Shown here: positions 38,057-47,039 of the stretch, in pieces
Numbering within the stretch: position 1 is the stretch's first letter
How the letters are laid out: every line of letters begins with the position of its first letter
From: Fulvivirga maritima
GTDB lineage: Bacteria; Bacteroidota; Bacteroidia; Cytophagales; Cyclobacteriaceae
DNA length: 64,000 nt
NCBI RefSeq assembly: GCF_021389955.1
Contig: NZ_CP089980.1
Coordinates: 5,327,001 to 5,391,000, forward strand
Direction: 5' to 3'
Program-made: the position numbers and the translations under genes
Notes under the pieces: generated by a model
Told to the model about the DNA's origin: nothing
The model's input: the letters and a program-made list of their open reading frames with translations, nothing else
The model's database searches: none

Positions 38057-38791
38057 TTAATGTTTCAACACACCTTTTCTCAAAGATTCTCCTTTGAGAT
38101 CTATTCTATGAGAAGAGTTAACGAGCCTGTCTAATATGGCATCAGCAATAGTGCCTTCACCAATAATATCATACCAGGCTGATACTGGTATTTGAGAGGA
38201 GATTATAGTTGAAGTTTTTCCATGACGATCATCGATAATATCCATAAGTACTTCTCTTGCAATATTGTCCATGCTTTGTAAACCAAAATCATCTAGTATT
38301 AAGAGTTGGGCAGAGGTAATTCTTTTAAGTTCTTTGATATAGGTGCCATCTACTTTGGCGAGTTTCATTTTGTTGAACAGGCGAGCTGTTACCTGATAGA
38401 TGGTGCTATAGCCCATCAGACAAGCTTGTCTGCCTATGGCCTGACTCATAAAGCTTTTGCCTACTCCTGAAGCACCTGTAATAATGATGTTTTCACTTTG
38501 CTTGATGAACTGTAAGGAGGACAACCTGTTGAACATGTTTTTATCCAGATTCCTATTTTCAGAGAAGATTATTTCATCCATGTCTGCCTGCTGCTTGAAG
38601 GTGGCCTTTTTCATCAGCCGTGTAATCTTCTTATTCTGCCTGTCTTCCCATTCACTTTCAGTGAGTAAGGCCAGATATTCATCTGGGGTGCATTTTTGAT
38701 AAGCATTGCTGCTGAGTTGTTGTCTGTGCAGTTCAGCCATCGCAGATAGCCTCATGGATTTTAGTTTTTCTATTGTTTGATTATTGTTCAT
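38057..38791 (-). CDS. istB: IS21 helper ATPase IstB
   Basis: 244 residues, AAA+ ATPase of the IstB/DnaC family that directs IstA to target DNA. Walker A is GASGVGKSF, Walker B LLILDDFGLQ, and sensor region TIISSQIPVSAWYDII. The N-terminal helical segment (RLSAMAELHRQQLSSNAYQ) is normal for the family. It follows istA by 11 bases. Complete and probably functional. Confidence 0.95.
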   Translation of the reverse strand: MNNNQTIEKLKSMRLSAMAELHRQQLSSNAYQKCTPDEYLALLTESEWEDRQNKKITRLMKKATFKQQADMDEIIFSENRNLDKNMFNRLSSLQFIKQSENIIITGASGVGKSFMSQAIGRQACLMGYSTIYQVTARLFNKMKLAKVDGTYIKELKRITSAQLLILDDFGLQSMDNIAREVLMDIIDDRHGKTSTIISSQIPVSAWYDIIGEGTIADAILDRLVNSSHRIDLKGESLRKGVLKH

Positions 38792-38802
38792 AAAATTATT
38801 GT

Positions 38803-40347
38803 TTACTGGTAATGGTTAGCCCCTCTGATGTTTTTGTGAGAAGGGATATGTGATTGATGGTTTTCTTGTTCTATTTCATGCTCGTCCATATTATTACTGA
38901 GTATATTTTTGAGCCTTTGATAGCTGTATGTGTCATGATGAACAGCCCTTAGGCAGGCTTTATCTACACGCTCATGGCCATAGTTTTTGGCCAGCATTAA
39001 AATGCCCATGGCTCTTTTGTAGTTAATCTCAGGATAGTCACCCTGCAGGAATAAACCTGTCATAAACAGCTTTACATTTACACCTATTTTACCTCCCTGA
39101 TCAGAAAAATACTGGGGACTCCATTGGCTATAAGCACGGTGTGTACTGGAGAGGTGATTCTTATTAGTAATATAAGCACCCTTACTCATTACTCTATTAT
39201 GCAGCGCAATGCGTTGGCTTTTGTAGTATACTTCAACATGTTTGGAGGTATACTGTATCTGGGTTTGAGAGCCAATGTAGCGATAGGGAACGCTATAATA
39301 AGTCTTGTCAGCCGAGAAGTATACATATCCCATCTTCTGTACCTTGGCTCTGGCGTATTCTTTAACCTGATAAGTACTTTGGGGTAAGCTTTTTAGAAGG
39401 GATGATTCTACGGATTGGAACAGCTCTTTTCTGGAAGCTTCTTTTCTTTGAAAAAGCACATTATTATAGCCCTTAAGATGATGCTGGATCTCTTCATTAA
39501 GCGCTTCAATAGAGAAGAAAGTCATTTTACGCATAGGGTAATAAATGCGCTGATAGGCCAGCTGAACAGCATTTTCTACCAGTGCTTTATCTTGTGGGGC
39601 ATAACTACGTGTAGGGTTTATGGCACACCCATAGTGATGAGCGAAGTCTTTGAAAGTTTTATTAATAACCGCCTCATACTTACTGGATCGGGTAACTGCC
39701 GATTTAAGGTTGTCTGACACGATGGCTACAGGTACTCCTCCAAAGAAGCGGAGTGCATTATTGAGGCATTGAATAAAGTCCTCCCTTTTTTGACTTTTAC
39801 ATGCTTCCACATAAGTATACTGACTAAAAGGAAGTGTGGCCACAAAAACTTCTACCTGGCTTACTTCTCCTGTAGATGGATCTACTACTTCTAATTTCTT
39901 ACCTGCAAAATCAACATAGAGCTCTTTTCCTGCCTTGTGCTCTAACTTCATAGAACCTTTGGCCTGTTTGTACTTACGCTGATAATGGGTGGTAAACTGA
40001 GTGTAACTGTAACTATCCTGAGTTTGCTCAGCATACAACTGGTAGTGGTACTGAAGGGTAAAGCCAGGGTGATGACGCTGTGGGTGCATGGTCTCAAAAA
40101 AACGCATTAAAACCGCATAACGATCATTGTTTATGGTTGTCTTAGACGAAAATAGCTCTTCTAAAGCATCAGTATCCAACTGTAGCAATGCTTCCATGGG
40201 CTGATCGCTTGACTGAAGTGATCGCAAATAATGGTTAACAGTGTTTCTATTCACACCCAGGGTCAAAGCAATTTGCCGATTGCTCAGCCCTCTCAAATGA
40301 AGATTGATAATTTGTTTTAAGTCCATTATGTCAAGTTTATTCGCCAT
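38803..40347 (-). CDS. istA: IS21 transposase IstA
   Basis: 514 residues. N-terminal helix-turn-helix (LRGLSNRQIALTLGVNRNTV), integrase core with YVDFAGKKLEV (first Asp), AIVSDNLKSAV (second Asp) and APQDKALVENAVQLAYQRI (Glu), then a beta-rich C-terminal domain (YSVPYRYIG). Length is normal for IstA. With IstB and both ends in place the element should be mobile. Confidence 0.95.
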   Translation of the reverse strand: MANKLDIMDLKQIINLHLRGLSNRQIALTLGVNRNTVNHYLRSLQSSDQPMEALLQLDTDALEELFSSKTTINNDRYAVLMRFFETMHPQRHHPGFTLQYHYQLYAEQTQDSYSYTQFTTHYQRKYKQAKGSMKLEHKAGKELYVDFAGKKLEVVDPSTGEVSQVEVFVATLPFSQYTYVEACKSQKREDFIQCLNNALRFFGGVPVAIVSDNLKSAVTRSSKYEAVINKTFKDFAHHYGCAINPTRSYAPQDKALVENAVQLAYQRIYYPMRKMTFFSIEALNEEIQHHLKGYNNVLFQRKEASRKELFQSVESSLLKSLPQSTYQVKEYARAKVQKMGYVYFSADKTYYSVPYRYIGSQTQIQYTSKHVEVYYKSQRIALHNRVMSKGAYITNKNHLSSTHRAYSQWSPQYFSDQGGKIGVNVKLFMTGLFLQGDYPEINYKRAMGILMLAKNYGHERVDKACLRAVHHDTYSYQRLKNILSNNMDEHEIEQENHQSHIPSHKNIRGANHYQ

Positions 40348-40826
40348 CCTTTTTTTGGGGCGATATTAACAATCAATGAACTCTTAAAGTGGCATAAATC
40401 GAACCGTAATAGGTATCAATTATTATAATATGGTGGCACAAATCGAACCGTAATCAAATAGATACACTGGCACGGTTTGAACCGAAATCACTGGCATATA
40501 CCTAACCGAAATGGGTGGCATAATTCAAACCGTTGTATCCATCTGCAGGTGCAGTTGTTTTTTCTTTTTTATTATCCTCCATAGTGCTTGTTTTTTCGGT
40601 CGCCTGTTGACAGCTTGTCAAAATCACTGTTACCAAAGCTATTGTTAAAAGTTTTTTCATTTCCGTCCTTTTATAGCAATATTGAATGGTCGTTTCGCAA
40701 CTGCCGCACCACATTGAGCATACGCATAGTTGGCGATTGCGGGCTTCAAACTTATCAATCCGCCACAAAGCTGAAGTGCACTAAAACCCTTGAATTTACT
40801 GCTATCACTCCTACTTTGTAAATACA

Positions 40827-41070
40827 GTGTGTATGCCTTGAATAGTGAATATAGCTCAAGAAATTGAGTGTTACAAGAGGCAAAAGCCCCTTACAGGTAG
40901 CGTCGTACCTAGAAGCAATGCAAGTGGCAAAGTGTTATTACTGAAGATGGAATATTACCAAAAACAACAACCCGAGATTAAATAAACTGAGTCTGAGAGG
41001 TAAGAAAATCGCTGGTAGATATTTTTAGTGATAAGCCAGACTTTAGGGAGGGACACCCATTTTGCTATGC
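40827..41070 (+). mobile_element. 5' fragment of a group II intron
   Basis: Starts GTGTGTATGCCTTGAATAGT and follows the 5' end of the full-length intron at 57521 through the conserved GAATATAGCTCAAGAA, GAGTGTT.CAAGAGG.(A)AAGCC and TAGAAGC..AGTGGCAA segments of domain I. It then diverges, with a large deletion, and ends with a copy of the ~60-base hairpin element (40996-41050). The reverse transcriptase and domains V-VI are missing. It lies between the VOC lipoprotein start and IS256 copy 2, which may have removed the rest. Confidence 0.75.
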
Positions 41071-41195
41071 TTTGTGATCCGTACAATGATATTATAGCTC
41101 ACGCCGGGTCTATACGATTGGATTGCTTTCTTTTGGCTTTTCGCTTCTCCCGCTTCTTCAGACGTTGACTTCTTTGCCATTGCCAAAAGAGTTCC
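41071..41195. other. Short unassigned segment next to the intron fragment
   Basis: About 125 bases with an unclear origin; a 45-codon frame on the minus strand (41180-41043) overlaps the intron fragment and is probably not a gene. No other feature. Confidence 0.4.
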
Positions 41196-42562
41196 GGGAG
41201 TGTTAGCTCATCTCTGTCTGCTTCCCTCCCAGGGGCTAGCCCCTGGGAGGGAATTTTTTATTTTTTGGTTTGACTGGTTTTTAGTTCCAGTTCCAATCTT
41301 CCCTCAAATCTAATGGCTAATTGCTGCACCGTCAAACCCCAATTCCGCAAAGGTGAAGTCCATTTTTTTCTCAATACGTCTGCAAACTAAGTAAACTAAT
41401 TTCATCAAGGCCATATCACTGGTAAATGCTCCCTTACTCTTGGTAACTTTTCTTACTTGTCTATGAAAGCCCTCCACTGGATTTGTAGTGTATATTAACT
41501 TTCTTATGGGTTTACTGTAATCGAAATAAGTGCTAAGTAGTTCCCAGTTATCATTCCAAGATCGTATCACCACAGGATATTTCTTTCCCCATTTTTCTTC
41601 CAGTTCTAATAAAGCAGTCTCTGCCTGATCTTTTGTGTCTGCTTGATAAACTAATTTAAGATCTTGTATAAACACTTTCTGTTCTTTACTGGCTACATAT
41701 TTCAAGCTATTTCGAATCTGATGAACTACACAAAGTTGAACATCTGTTTGTGGGTAGATGGAGTGTATCGCTTCACTAAAACCTTTCAAGTTATCAGTGC
41801 AGGCTATCAAAATATCTTTCAAGCCTCTATTTTGTAGCTCAGTAAGTATCTGAAGCCAAAAATTAGCTCCTTCGCTTTCTGATAGGTACATGCCCAATAT
41901 CTCCTTGTTGCCCTGCTTATTGATCCCTAAGATATTATAAAGGGCTTTATGCTTCACCTTACCTTCATCTCGCACCTTGAAATGCATGGCATCTAGCCAA
42001 ACAATACAATAGACCGATTCTAATGGCCTATTTTGCCACTCCTTTACTTTAGGGATCACTCGGTCTGTGATATCACTTAACACCTCTGTTGATATATTTG
42101 TGTCATACATCTCCTTGATGTGCTCTTGAATATCTCTCAAACTATTACCTAGCCCATACATGGCTATTATTTGCTTCTCAAGATTGTCTGCCAGTATACG
42201 CTGGCGTTTCTCTACTATTCTTGGCTCAAAGCTGCTATGACGATCTTGAGGAGTATTTATCTCAACGTCTCCTAAACTACTCTTAACTGTTTTCTGGCCT
42301 TTGCCATTGCGCTTATTGCCATGAGAGCGTCCTTTTTCTTCACTGGATAGGTGATCCTCCATTTCTGCTTCCAGAGCTTCTTCTAAGAACTCCTTCAACA
42401 TGGGGCTGAAAGCCCCATCCTTACCAAATAGAGATTCTCCTTTTAAAAATTGTTTAAGTGCTTTTTCCTTTAATTCTTCTTTCTCTTGTTTGTTCATTGC
42501 TCTTTAGTCTAAACATTATTTCTTTATATCCAAAGTTTAGACAGAGATGAATTGACAGTCTC
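41196..42562 (-). mobile_element. IS256-like insertion sequence, copy 2 (inverted)
   Basis: 1,367 bp, the same ends and internal palindrome as copy 1 and one base longer. The flanking octamers differ (AGAGTTCC on the left, GAAATGCC on the right), so there is no target duplication: a deletion or recombination has changed at least one flank. Copies 1 and 2 are inverted and about 10.2 kb apart. Confidence 0.92.
41258..42497 (-). pseudogene. IS256-family transposase, frameshifted near the C-terminus
   Basis: Identical in translation to the intact copy at 29670-30908 up to RRIEKK, then continues out of frame as MDFTFAELGFDGAAISH and stops at 41310. The cause is seven Ts on the plus strand at 41363-41369, where copy 1 has six As at 30798-30803. 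The DDE residues precede the shift; about 40 C-terminal residues are lost. It may be a sequencing error because the copies seem otherwise the same. Confidence 0.9.
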
Positions 42563-42689
42563 GAAATGCCTGTTCAATCAACACAAGTCTAACGAATAAG
42601 GCTTGTGGGAAATATCTTCAATTTACAATTAAATACGACGTTTAATTTAAAGTACGTATTAATAGGTTCTCACAAATTGATATCCGTTT

Positions 42690-43166
42690 TTAATTCAGAA
42701 GAGTCTGATAGTCCTTTTCAAATCTTTTTTCCGTTTCAAAAACCTCTCTTGCAATATTAAGTTCACCATAGAAAATATTGTATACTATTTTATAATATCC
42801 CCATGTATACTCCATTGGGAATCGTCTATTAGTCTTTACCCGACACCAAGAATTAAATTTAAGTACTCCTACTTTCTTTTTAATTTGATTTTCCGTCCAA
42901 AATCCAATTTCAAGTCCATCATCAGAATAGTTGAAATCTAATCTATGTTCTCTGATTTGAGTTTCATTAATTTCCAACATCTTATTTTTACTTGGCTTAT
43001 CAAACCCTCCTTCATTAAATATTATTTCTTGAAGCACTACTGAGTCGACTAAATGCACTGTTTTGATTGGCAATTTTTCTTGGACCCCATTTCTGAGATT
43101 AGAGCCAGGATTCCCTCTACTTTTTTTAGTCCAGCTAGTTTTTATTTTCTGAATATATATTGACAT
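42690..43166 (-). CDS. Hypothetical protein
   Basis: 158 residues, no signal peptide or membrane helix, mixed alpha/beta with many charged and aromatic residues (LDFNYSDDGLEIGFWTENQ, FPMEYTWGYYKIVYNIFYG). I do not recognise a family. It overlaps the membrane-protein gene upstream by 25 bases, so the two could be co-translated, or the upstream start may be misjudged. It is the leftmost gene of the all-minus accessory region, directly next to IS256 copy 2. Confidence 0.5.
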   Translation of the reverse strand: MSIYIQKIKTSWTKKSRGNPGSNLRNGVQEKLPIKTVHLVDSVVLQEIIFNEGGFDKPSKNKMLEINETQIREHRLDFNYSDDGLEIGFWTENQIKKKVGVLKFNSWCRVKTNRRFPMEYTWGYYKIVYNIFYGELNIAREVFETEKRFEKDYQTLLN

Positions 43167-43435
43167 GTTTCATCATTCCCGCGTAAAGCAGAGCCTAATG
43201 GCTCTAATTTTCTGTAAAAAAGTAAAATAGCACCTCCAAAAGTAAAAACGATAAATAGACAAACCAGGCTTAGTACAATAACAATTGGAAAGAGCAAAAT
43301 TGTTAAAACATTGAATAGTGACTTGAGAAACCTGTTAACCTGAAAAGGTACTCTGATTTTATCAATAAATTCTATGTTAATCCGTCTTAGCATGATTATT
43401 TTCAGAAATGGCAGCAACGCCCATATAATGGTCAT
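43142..43435 (-). CDS. Small hypothetical membrane protein
   Basis: Up to 97 residues with one long hydrophobic region (SLFNVLTILLFPIVIVLSLV and onwards, about residues 40-72) that could form one or two helices. The start at 43435 or an internal ATG at 43393 (MLRRINIEF) are both possible. No family recognised. Overlaps the next gene by 25 bases. Weak coding support on its own. Confidence 0.4.
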   Translation of the reverse strand: MTIIWALLPFLKIIMLRRINIEFIDKIRVPFQVNRFLKSLFNVLTILLFPIVIVLSLVCLFIVFTFGGAILLFYRKLEPLGSALRGNDETCQYIFRK

Positions 43436-43467
43436 GTATGCATAATATACCCTATTTGAGTCTCATT

Positions 43468-44088
43468 TTATTTCGTCAGTTGATGAATCGCATCATCCGC
43501 TTGTAATAGAATCTTGACCTGATAAAACCGTATAGCTTTTATCGCTTCGAAGATGTCAGCTTTCGCAAAATGTAGTTCAACAAAATCAACTCCTTGAAAA
43601 CTGGGATCATGCTTCATCCATGGATTTGTTTTTGGATCGATTACTAAAGTTGTGGTTGAAACCCCCAACTCGCGGATGTAACTTGAATATGATTCAATGG
43701 TTTTCTCTATACTAAAACCTATTTTTTGATCTACAAATATTTCTTGAAAAGGCAACTCTCGATCAGCATTATTGAATGCACCATATTCACTAACGCCGCC
43801 ATTTGGCTATTTCGGTCGGACTATGCCATTAAGGTTAATCAACTGGTTTTCGATAGCAGTTAGTTTGTCTATAGCTTGCTGCGTTTCTTTTAGCAAGTCA
43901 TCAACCTTATGGTTAGTTGCATTTGCAAGACTCAAATCCTTTCGAATTCGCTCTAGGCGATTAGCAATCAAATCACGATATAAAACATTGTATGTCTGAA
44001 CTCTTTCCCTTTGCCAGTATTTTAAATCTTTATTTGATTCAGGTTGTGCGCAACCTATTAAGATGACAGAAATAATGCTTACTAAGTT
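43468..44088 (-). pseudogene. Lipoprotein-like gene broken by a 25-bp IS21 end
   Basis: The minus frame from about 44088 reads LVSIISVILIGCAQPESNKD, a lipoprotein signal without a usable start codon, then a coiled-coil-like segment (KVDDLLKETQQAIDKLTAIE). At 43828-43804 the 25 bases TGGCATAGTCCGACCGAAAT-AGCCA, identical to the IS21-like end, introduce a TAG stop in frame. The same frame resumes GGVSEYGAFNNADRELPFQE and runs to 43468 through GVSTTTLVIDPKTNPW and FAKADIFEAIKAIRF. So one gene of about 200 residues lost its start and gained a stop. Function not recognised. Confidence 0.65.
43804..43828. mobile_element. Solo 25-bp terminal repeat of the IS21-like element
   Basis: Exact match to the left 25 bp of the element at 37957. 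No second end, no istAB and no 5-bp duplication around it, so it is a footprint or deletion scar. Confidence 0.7.
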
Positions 44089-44193
44089 ATCTTTCCTCCT
44101 ATCTTATAAATTTTTAATATTTTCAAGGCTATATAACTATACTCACGCTACCACACCGGTCAATTGCAGACGTAGCAAACTAAGGTTATTTCG
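44089..44193 (-). repeat. Spacer repeat, family 2 (partial)
   Basis: Minus strand shares ATAACCT/TAGTT.GCTACGTCT, GTGAGTAT and the AAATTTATAAGATAGGAGG block with the copies at 47040-47175 and 54465-54640. In this copy the ATG of the short conserved leader has changed, which may be why the downstream pseudogene lacks a start. Confidence 0.55.
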
Positions 44194-44197
44194 CTCT

Positions 44198-44749
44198 TTA
44201 AATCATCAATACGGTTAAAGGCCATTTTTCCTGTATTTCTATTCTTTCAGCGAGCGACAAATCTTCAATTGGTTTACCCATTTTACTTTCCAAAGTTGAT
44301 TTGTAATCCCGAGCAATTTCATTTAAAACCTTCTTTAAATTATTAATATCCAAAGAACTAGTTTCTATAACTATAGGTTCGTTTTTATTTGTTGCCCCCT
44401 TAACATCGTCAATTGCCTTGATAATAGCGACATCATTATAATTTATATTAATGATAGCATTACACCAATAGGCTATAGGTAAGTAGGCGTTTTTTGAAAT
44501 TTCAGAGAGATGGACTGAAACTATGTTGTCACAATATTTCTCATCAACTATTGCTTTTAATGAATGCATAGATTTTACACTATCCAAACTCAACAATAAT
44601 CCAAATCCTTTTGCCTCTTCCAAACTATTATAATAATCTTTTTCATCAGATGTTACTCCAACTGCAGAGAATAAGACCTGCTCATAAGACACGTTCTCTG
44701 AAGAACAGGAAAACACTAATAACAATATTACTAACCAGTTAATTTTCAT
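44198..44749 (-). CDS. Hypothetical lipoprotein
   Basis: 183 residues from the ATG at 44749, which gives a lipoprotein signal (MKINWLVILLLVFSC). The mature part is mixed alpha/beta (YWCNAIININYNDVAIIKAI, DINNLKKVLNEIARDYKSTL). No recognised domain. It sits between two spacer repeats in the accessory array, with the same orientation as all its neighbours. Confidence 0.65.
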   Translation of the reverse strand: MKINWLVILLLVFSCSSENVSYEQVLFSAVGVTSDEKDYYNSLEEAKGFGLLLSLDSVKSMHSLKAIVDEKYCDNIVSVHLSEISKNAYLPIAYWCNAIININYNDVAIIKAIDDVKGATNKNEPIVIETSSLDINNLKKVLNEIARDYKSTLESKMGKPIEDLSLAERIEIQEKWPLTVLMI

Positions 44750-44902
44750 AAGAATGATATATAACAACCTTGTTTTTATAAGAAATTATAAACCTCTCCC
44801 CTCTTAAAGATCTGAGAATTGGTTTCAATTTAAAACTCGTAAGAAACGCTTTCAGCCGCATAGGAAAAATTCTTTATTTTCTATTCCATATTAGTAAGGC
44901 TA

Positions 44903-45505
44903 TTAGAAGGTAAGTTGATTAGACTTAATAACTTCTCTTTCTGACTTTATGAAAATTTCACCTGTTTTGGCAATTGAGTATTCTACCTCTTTAATTTTTA
45001 ATTGCCAGGTATCAAGCAGATTACCAGACTCAGACTTCTCTCTTATATATTTTGTATTTCTACTTAGCAGTAAGGTATCATTAATGAATTCTGAATTTGT
45101 GAAATATCCACCATTGTCATCTCCGTCACCTCCTTTAAACTCTATCAAATTGATCAAGTATCCTGATGTATCAACAGTATAAAGCATAAAGGCGCCTGCC
45201 TCACCATAGAATTCATCAAATAAAATATAGGTATAAAAATTCTCTGAAATACTTTGATAAGACACCAGTCTGAACCGACTTTGGTGAGCATTCCTTTTCT
45301 TGTAATGTGGGAGCTTATAAACATCTAGCTCTGATAATGATTTGATATCTTGAAACTTAAACTGGTCTTGGGGAAAATGACCTACATCAAACTGTGATTC
45401 ACTCATTTGAGGACGTGGTTTTAACCTAGGATAGTCACTTTCTTGGCCGTAGCCATATAAAGTAGCCATGAATAGCATTAGTATTATTGTTAGCAGTCTA
45501 AACAT
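44903..45505 (-). CDS. Hypothetical secreted protein
   Basis: 200 residues with a cleavable signal peptide (MFRLLTIILMLFMATLYGYG). The mature part is beta-rich (FYTYILFDEFYGEAGAFML, LLSRNTKYI, WQLKIKEVEYSIAKTGEIF), the pattern of a small periplasmic beta-sheet protein; such sequences are common as uncharacterised Bacteroidota genes. No catalytic motif seen. Start chosen for the signal peptide. Confidence 0.65.
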   Translation of the reverse strand: MFRLLTIILMLFMATLYGYGQESDYPRLKPRPQMSESQFDVGHFPQDQFKFQDIKSLSELDVYKLPHYKKRNAHQSRFRLVSYQSISENFYTYILFDEFYGEAGAFMLYTVDTSGYLINLIEFKGGDGDDNGGYFTNSEFINDTLLLSRNTKYIREKSESGNLLDTWQLKIKEVEYSIAKTGEIFIKSEREVIKSNQLTF

Positions 45506-45562
45506 TTATTTTCTAAAGTTTTACTATAACATCTGTTTCAAACAGCTCAGAAGAGGCATCCG

Positions 45563-46315
45563 CTATAAGGTTTGCTGTAGATTCGTTATTATTCTAATTA
45601 TTGCAAGATCATCTGTTACAACATGCTTCATTTCTTTACTTAGCTCCCGGACTTTTCGCTCCAAAAAATTAGCGTTCTCACTAAAAGTCCGATCCTTAAG
45701 TAAATATTCTACTATTTCACTCTCAGATTTTTGCTTGGTTTTATCTTCAAGATTTTTAAAAGTAAATATCCCGTCTGTTGCAATCGAAAGATCTGTAAAT
45801 TTTGTAATGGTTTTTCTTTGTTCAAGCGAATCATACCAAGTATCAAAAGGCTCGTTAAGGTGATATCCTAAATAATCGGGTGTATTATCTTGTTCATATT
45901 CGGTTAACTCTCCGTCAACATAAATAGCGCCATCTCCAATGGTCAAAAGTTCAGCAGAATAAGATTTAGTATTAACTATACCAATTATGAGCGTTGATAG
46001 TAGCTCGTTGACATCCAGTCCTAGTTGATTTTTGATCCCTTTGGTTTCGGCAATCAATTGTTTTATACAGGACTTCAATAACGACTTTGAGTCTAAAGAT
46101 CTATTAGAAGTAAATTCTTGATAGAAATGATTTTTAGCAATGTTCCTTAAGATTTTACCATACAAAATTGAAGCAAACACGGATTCCGTTCCCATTGTGC
46201 AGCCATCCAGTACGGCAATTAAAATTTCATTAGAGCTTATTTGCTCATTCACAAGAAAGTCCTCGCAATGATTAGTATGAAATTCCCCAATGTTTAGAGT
46301 TGAGTATATATTCAT
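45563..46315 (-). CDS. PP2C-like protein phosphatase
   Basis: 250 residues from the ATG at 46315. PPM/PP2C motifs in order: NHCEDFLV (the NxDxxL-type motif 1 with Asp), AVLDGCTMG (the DGhGG-type metal site, here DGCTMG), LSTLIIGIV (TxxxxxI), LLTIGDGAIYVDGE (GDSR-type), LSIATDGIF (DG of motif 8) and TDDLAIIRI (the DN/DD metal Asp). No kinase or sensor domain is fused. It probably removes phosphate from Ser/Thr in the cytoplasm; the partner is not in the window. The glycine-poor DGCTMG deviates from the DGHGG consensus, as in several prokaryotic members. Confidence 0.78.
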   Translation of the reverse strand: MNIYSTLNIGEFHTNHCEDFLVNEQISSNEILIAVLDGCTMGTESVFASILYGKILRNIAKNHFYQEFTSNRSLDSKSLLKSCIKQLIAETKGIKNQLGLDVNELLSTLIIGIVNTKSYSAELLTIGDGAIYVDGELTEYEQDNTPDYLGYHLNEPFDTWYDSLEQRKTITKFTDLSIATDGIFTFKNLEDKTKQKSESEIVEYLLKDRTFSENANFLERKVRELSKEMKHVVTDDLAIIRIITNLQQTL

Positions 46316-46371
46316 GTAGTCAATGATCCACAATGATTAGCTATGATGAGTGGGGATAAGAATGCACTAAC

Positions 46372-46455
46372 CTCATTTCTGGCACATAGCCACGCCTTGA
46401 TTTAAATTTAAAAATTGTGGCGGACTTTCCTATCCACACCAAAGTATCCTGACCT
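46372..46455 (-). repeat. Spacer repeat, family 3
   Basis: Shares with 50010-50095 the block ATAGCCAC..CTTGATTTAAAT.TAAA..TTGTGGCGGAC.TTCC and the following ..CAC.AAA.TATCCTG. GCCAC/GTGGC arms form a hairpin around the A/T-rich loop. Confidence 0.65.
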
Positions 46456-46474
46456 ACTAAAACCACATTCATTC

Positions 46475-47032
46475 CTAGCGCTTGCTGTAAGGCGTATGTT
46501 CTTTTGTCATGTAGAAGAATTCTCTTTCTAATTCATGAGCCATTCTTTTGGTACTTCTTCGCATCATAAAATAGGGAATTCCAAACATAAATGCGGCATG
46601 TATTATTATAAAGGGTAGCGCAAAACCTGCTCCATTTCCATTTATGTTATCGGCAAACGAAAAAGTTACTATGAAAAAAGAATAAAAGATTAATGCAAAA
46701 ATATAGAAAGGTATCATCATCCCGCTGAATCCATTAATTTCGGTTTCAATAATTAATTGACTCTCTTTTTGTTTATACGTTCCAGATGCGACAGCCAGGT
46801 TCATGTTCCTATCGAAAAAACGTCTTCTTCTCTTAATTTTAAAATTATCGTATCCAACATGACCTTTATATTCATTTTTACTGGATGAAAAGACATCAAA
46901 TGCATCTGATCCGAAACCAGTACTACCTTCATCTACATGGGCTTTAAAAGTCTTAACAAATTCACTTTTTTGAATATTCAATTCAGTGGTGAGGTTATCA
47001 ACCAGTTTTATACTTCTTAAGAATTCTTTCAT
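46475..47032 (-). CDS. Hypothetical membrane protein, DUF3137-like layout
   Basis: 185 residues. Soluble N-terminal half (KSEFVKTFKAHVDEG, SSKNEYKGHVGYDNFKIKRR), two hydrophobic helices at about 100-122 and 138-158 (MMIPFYIFALIFYSFFIV, FALPFIIIHAAFMFGIPYF), and a charged C-terminal tail. No enzyme motif. The gene follows a spacer repeat of family 2 and is followed by one of family 3, and looks like a stand-alone cassette. Confidence 0.6.
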   Translation of the reverse strand: MKEFLRSIKLVDNLTTELNIQKSEFVKTFKAHVDEGSTGFGSDAFDVFSSSKNEYKGHVGYDNFKIKRRRRFFDRNMNLAVASGTYKQKESQLIIETEINGFSGMMIPFYIFALIFYSFFIVTFSFADNINGNGAGFALPFIIIHAAFMFGIPYFMMRRSTKRMAHELEREFFYMTKEHTPYSKR

Positions 47033-47039
47033 ATTTCGT

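Larger units (their letters stand above)
37957..40541 (-). mobile_element. IS21-like insertion sequence
   Basis: 2,585 bp flanked by TCTGC (37952-37956, 40542-40546). Both ends carry multiple degenerate copies of ATTTCGGTCnnACTATGCCA, three on the left (about 37960-38030) and about four on the right (40390-40535), the multiple terminal repeats typical of IS21. Encodes istA and istB on the minus strand, 11 bases apart. Confidence 0.92.
37561..40660 (-). pseudogene. VOC-domain lipoprotein gene interrupted by an IS21-like element
   Basis: N-terminal piece (40660-40547): lipoprotein signal MKKLLTIALVTVILTSC and linker TAPAD. C-terminal piece (37956-37561): TGIGGIFFYSDNPDKTKEWY, IEINDWGSSSFE, FMINYRVQNIEGLLEKLKEN, VHIMDEDDNKIELWQPED, a complete VOC (glyoxalase/bleomycin-resistance fold) module with the closing metal-type Glu. 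Removing the element and one TCTGC duplication joins them in frame (TAPADTSTPKVTGIGG). The original product of about 165 residues was a periplasmic VOC protein; substrate unknown. Confidence 0.87.

Noticed and set aside
37705-38097. 130-codon plus-strand frame
   Set aside because: Antisense to the VOC gene and across the IS21 end; it is a by-product.
41043-41180. 45-codon minus-strand frame MAKKSTSEEAGEAKSQ
   Set aside because: Overlaps the group II intron fragment and has no independent support.
41310-41400. Programmed frameshifting in the IS256 transposase
   Set aside because: Copy 1 is a single uninterrupted frame with one A less, so the shift in copy 2 is damage or error, not a family feature.
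42563-42690. Integron integrase or attI site at the left end of the array
   Set aside because: No tyrosine-recombinase frame or attI-like site is visible there or elsewhere in the window.
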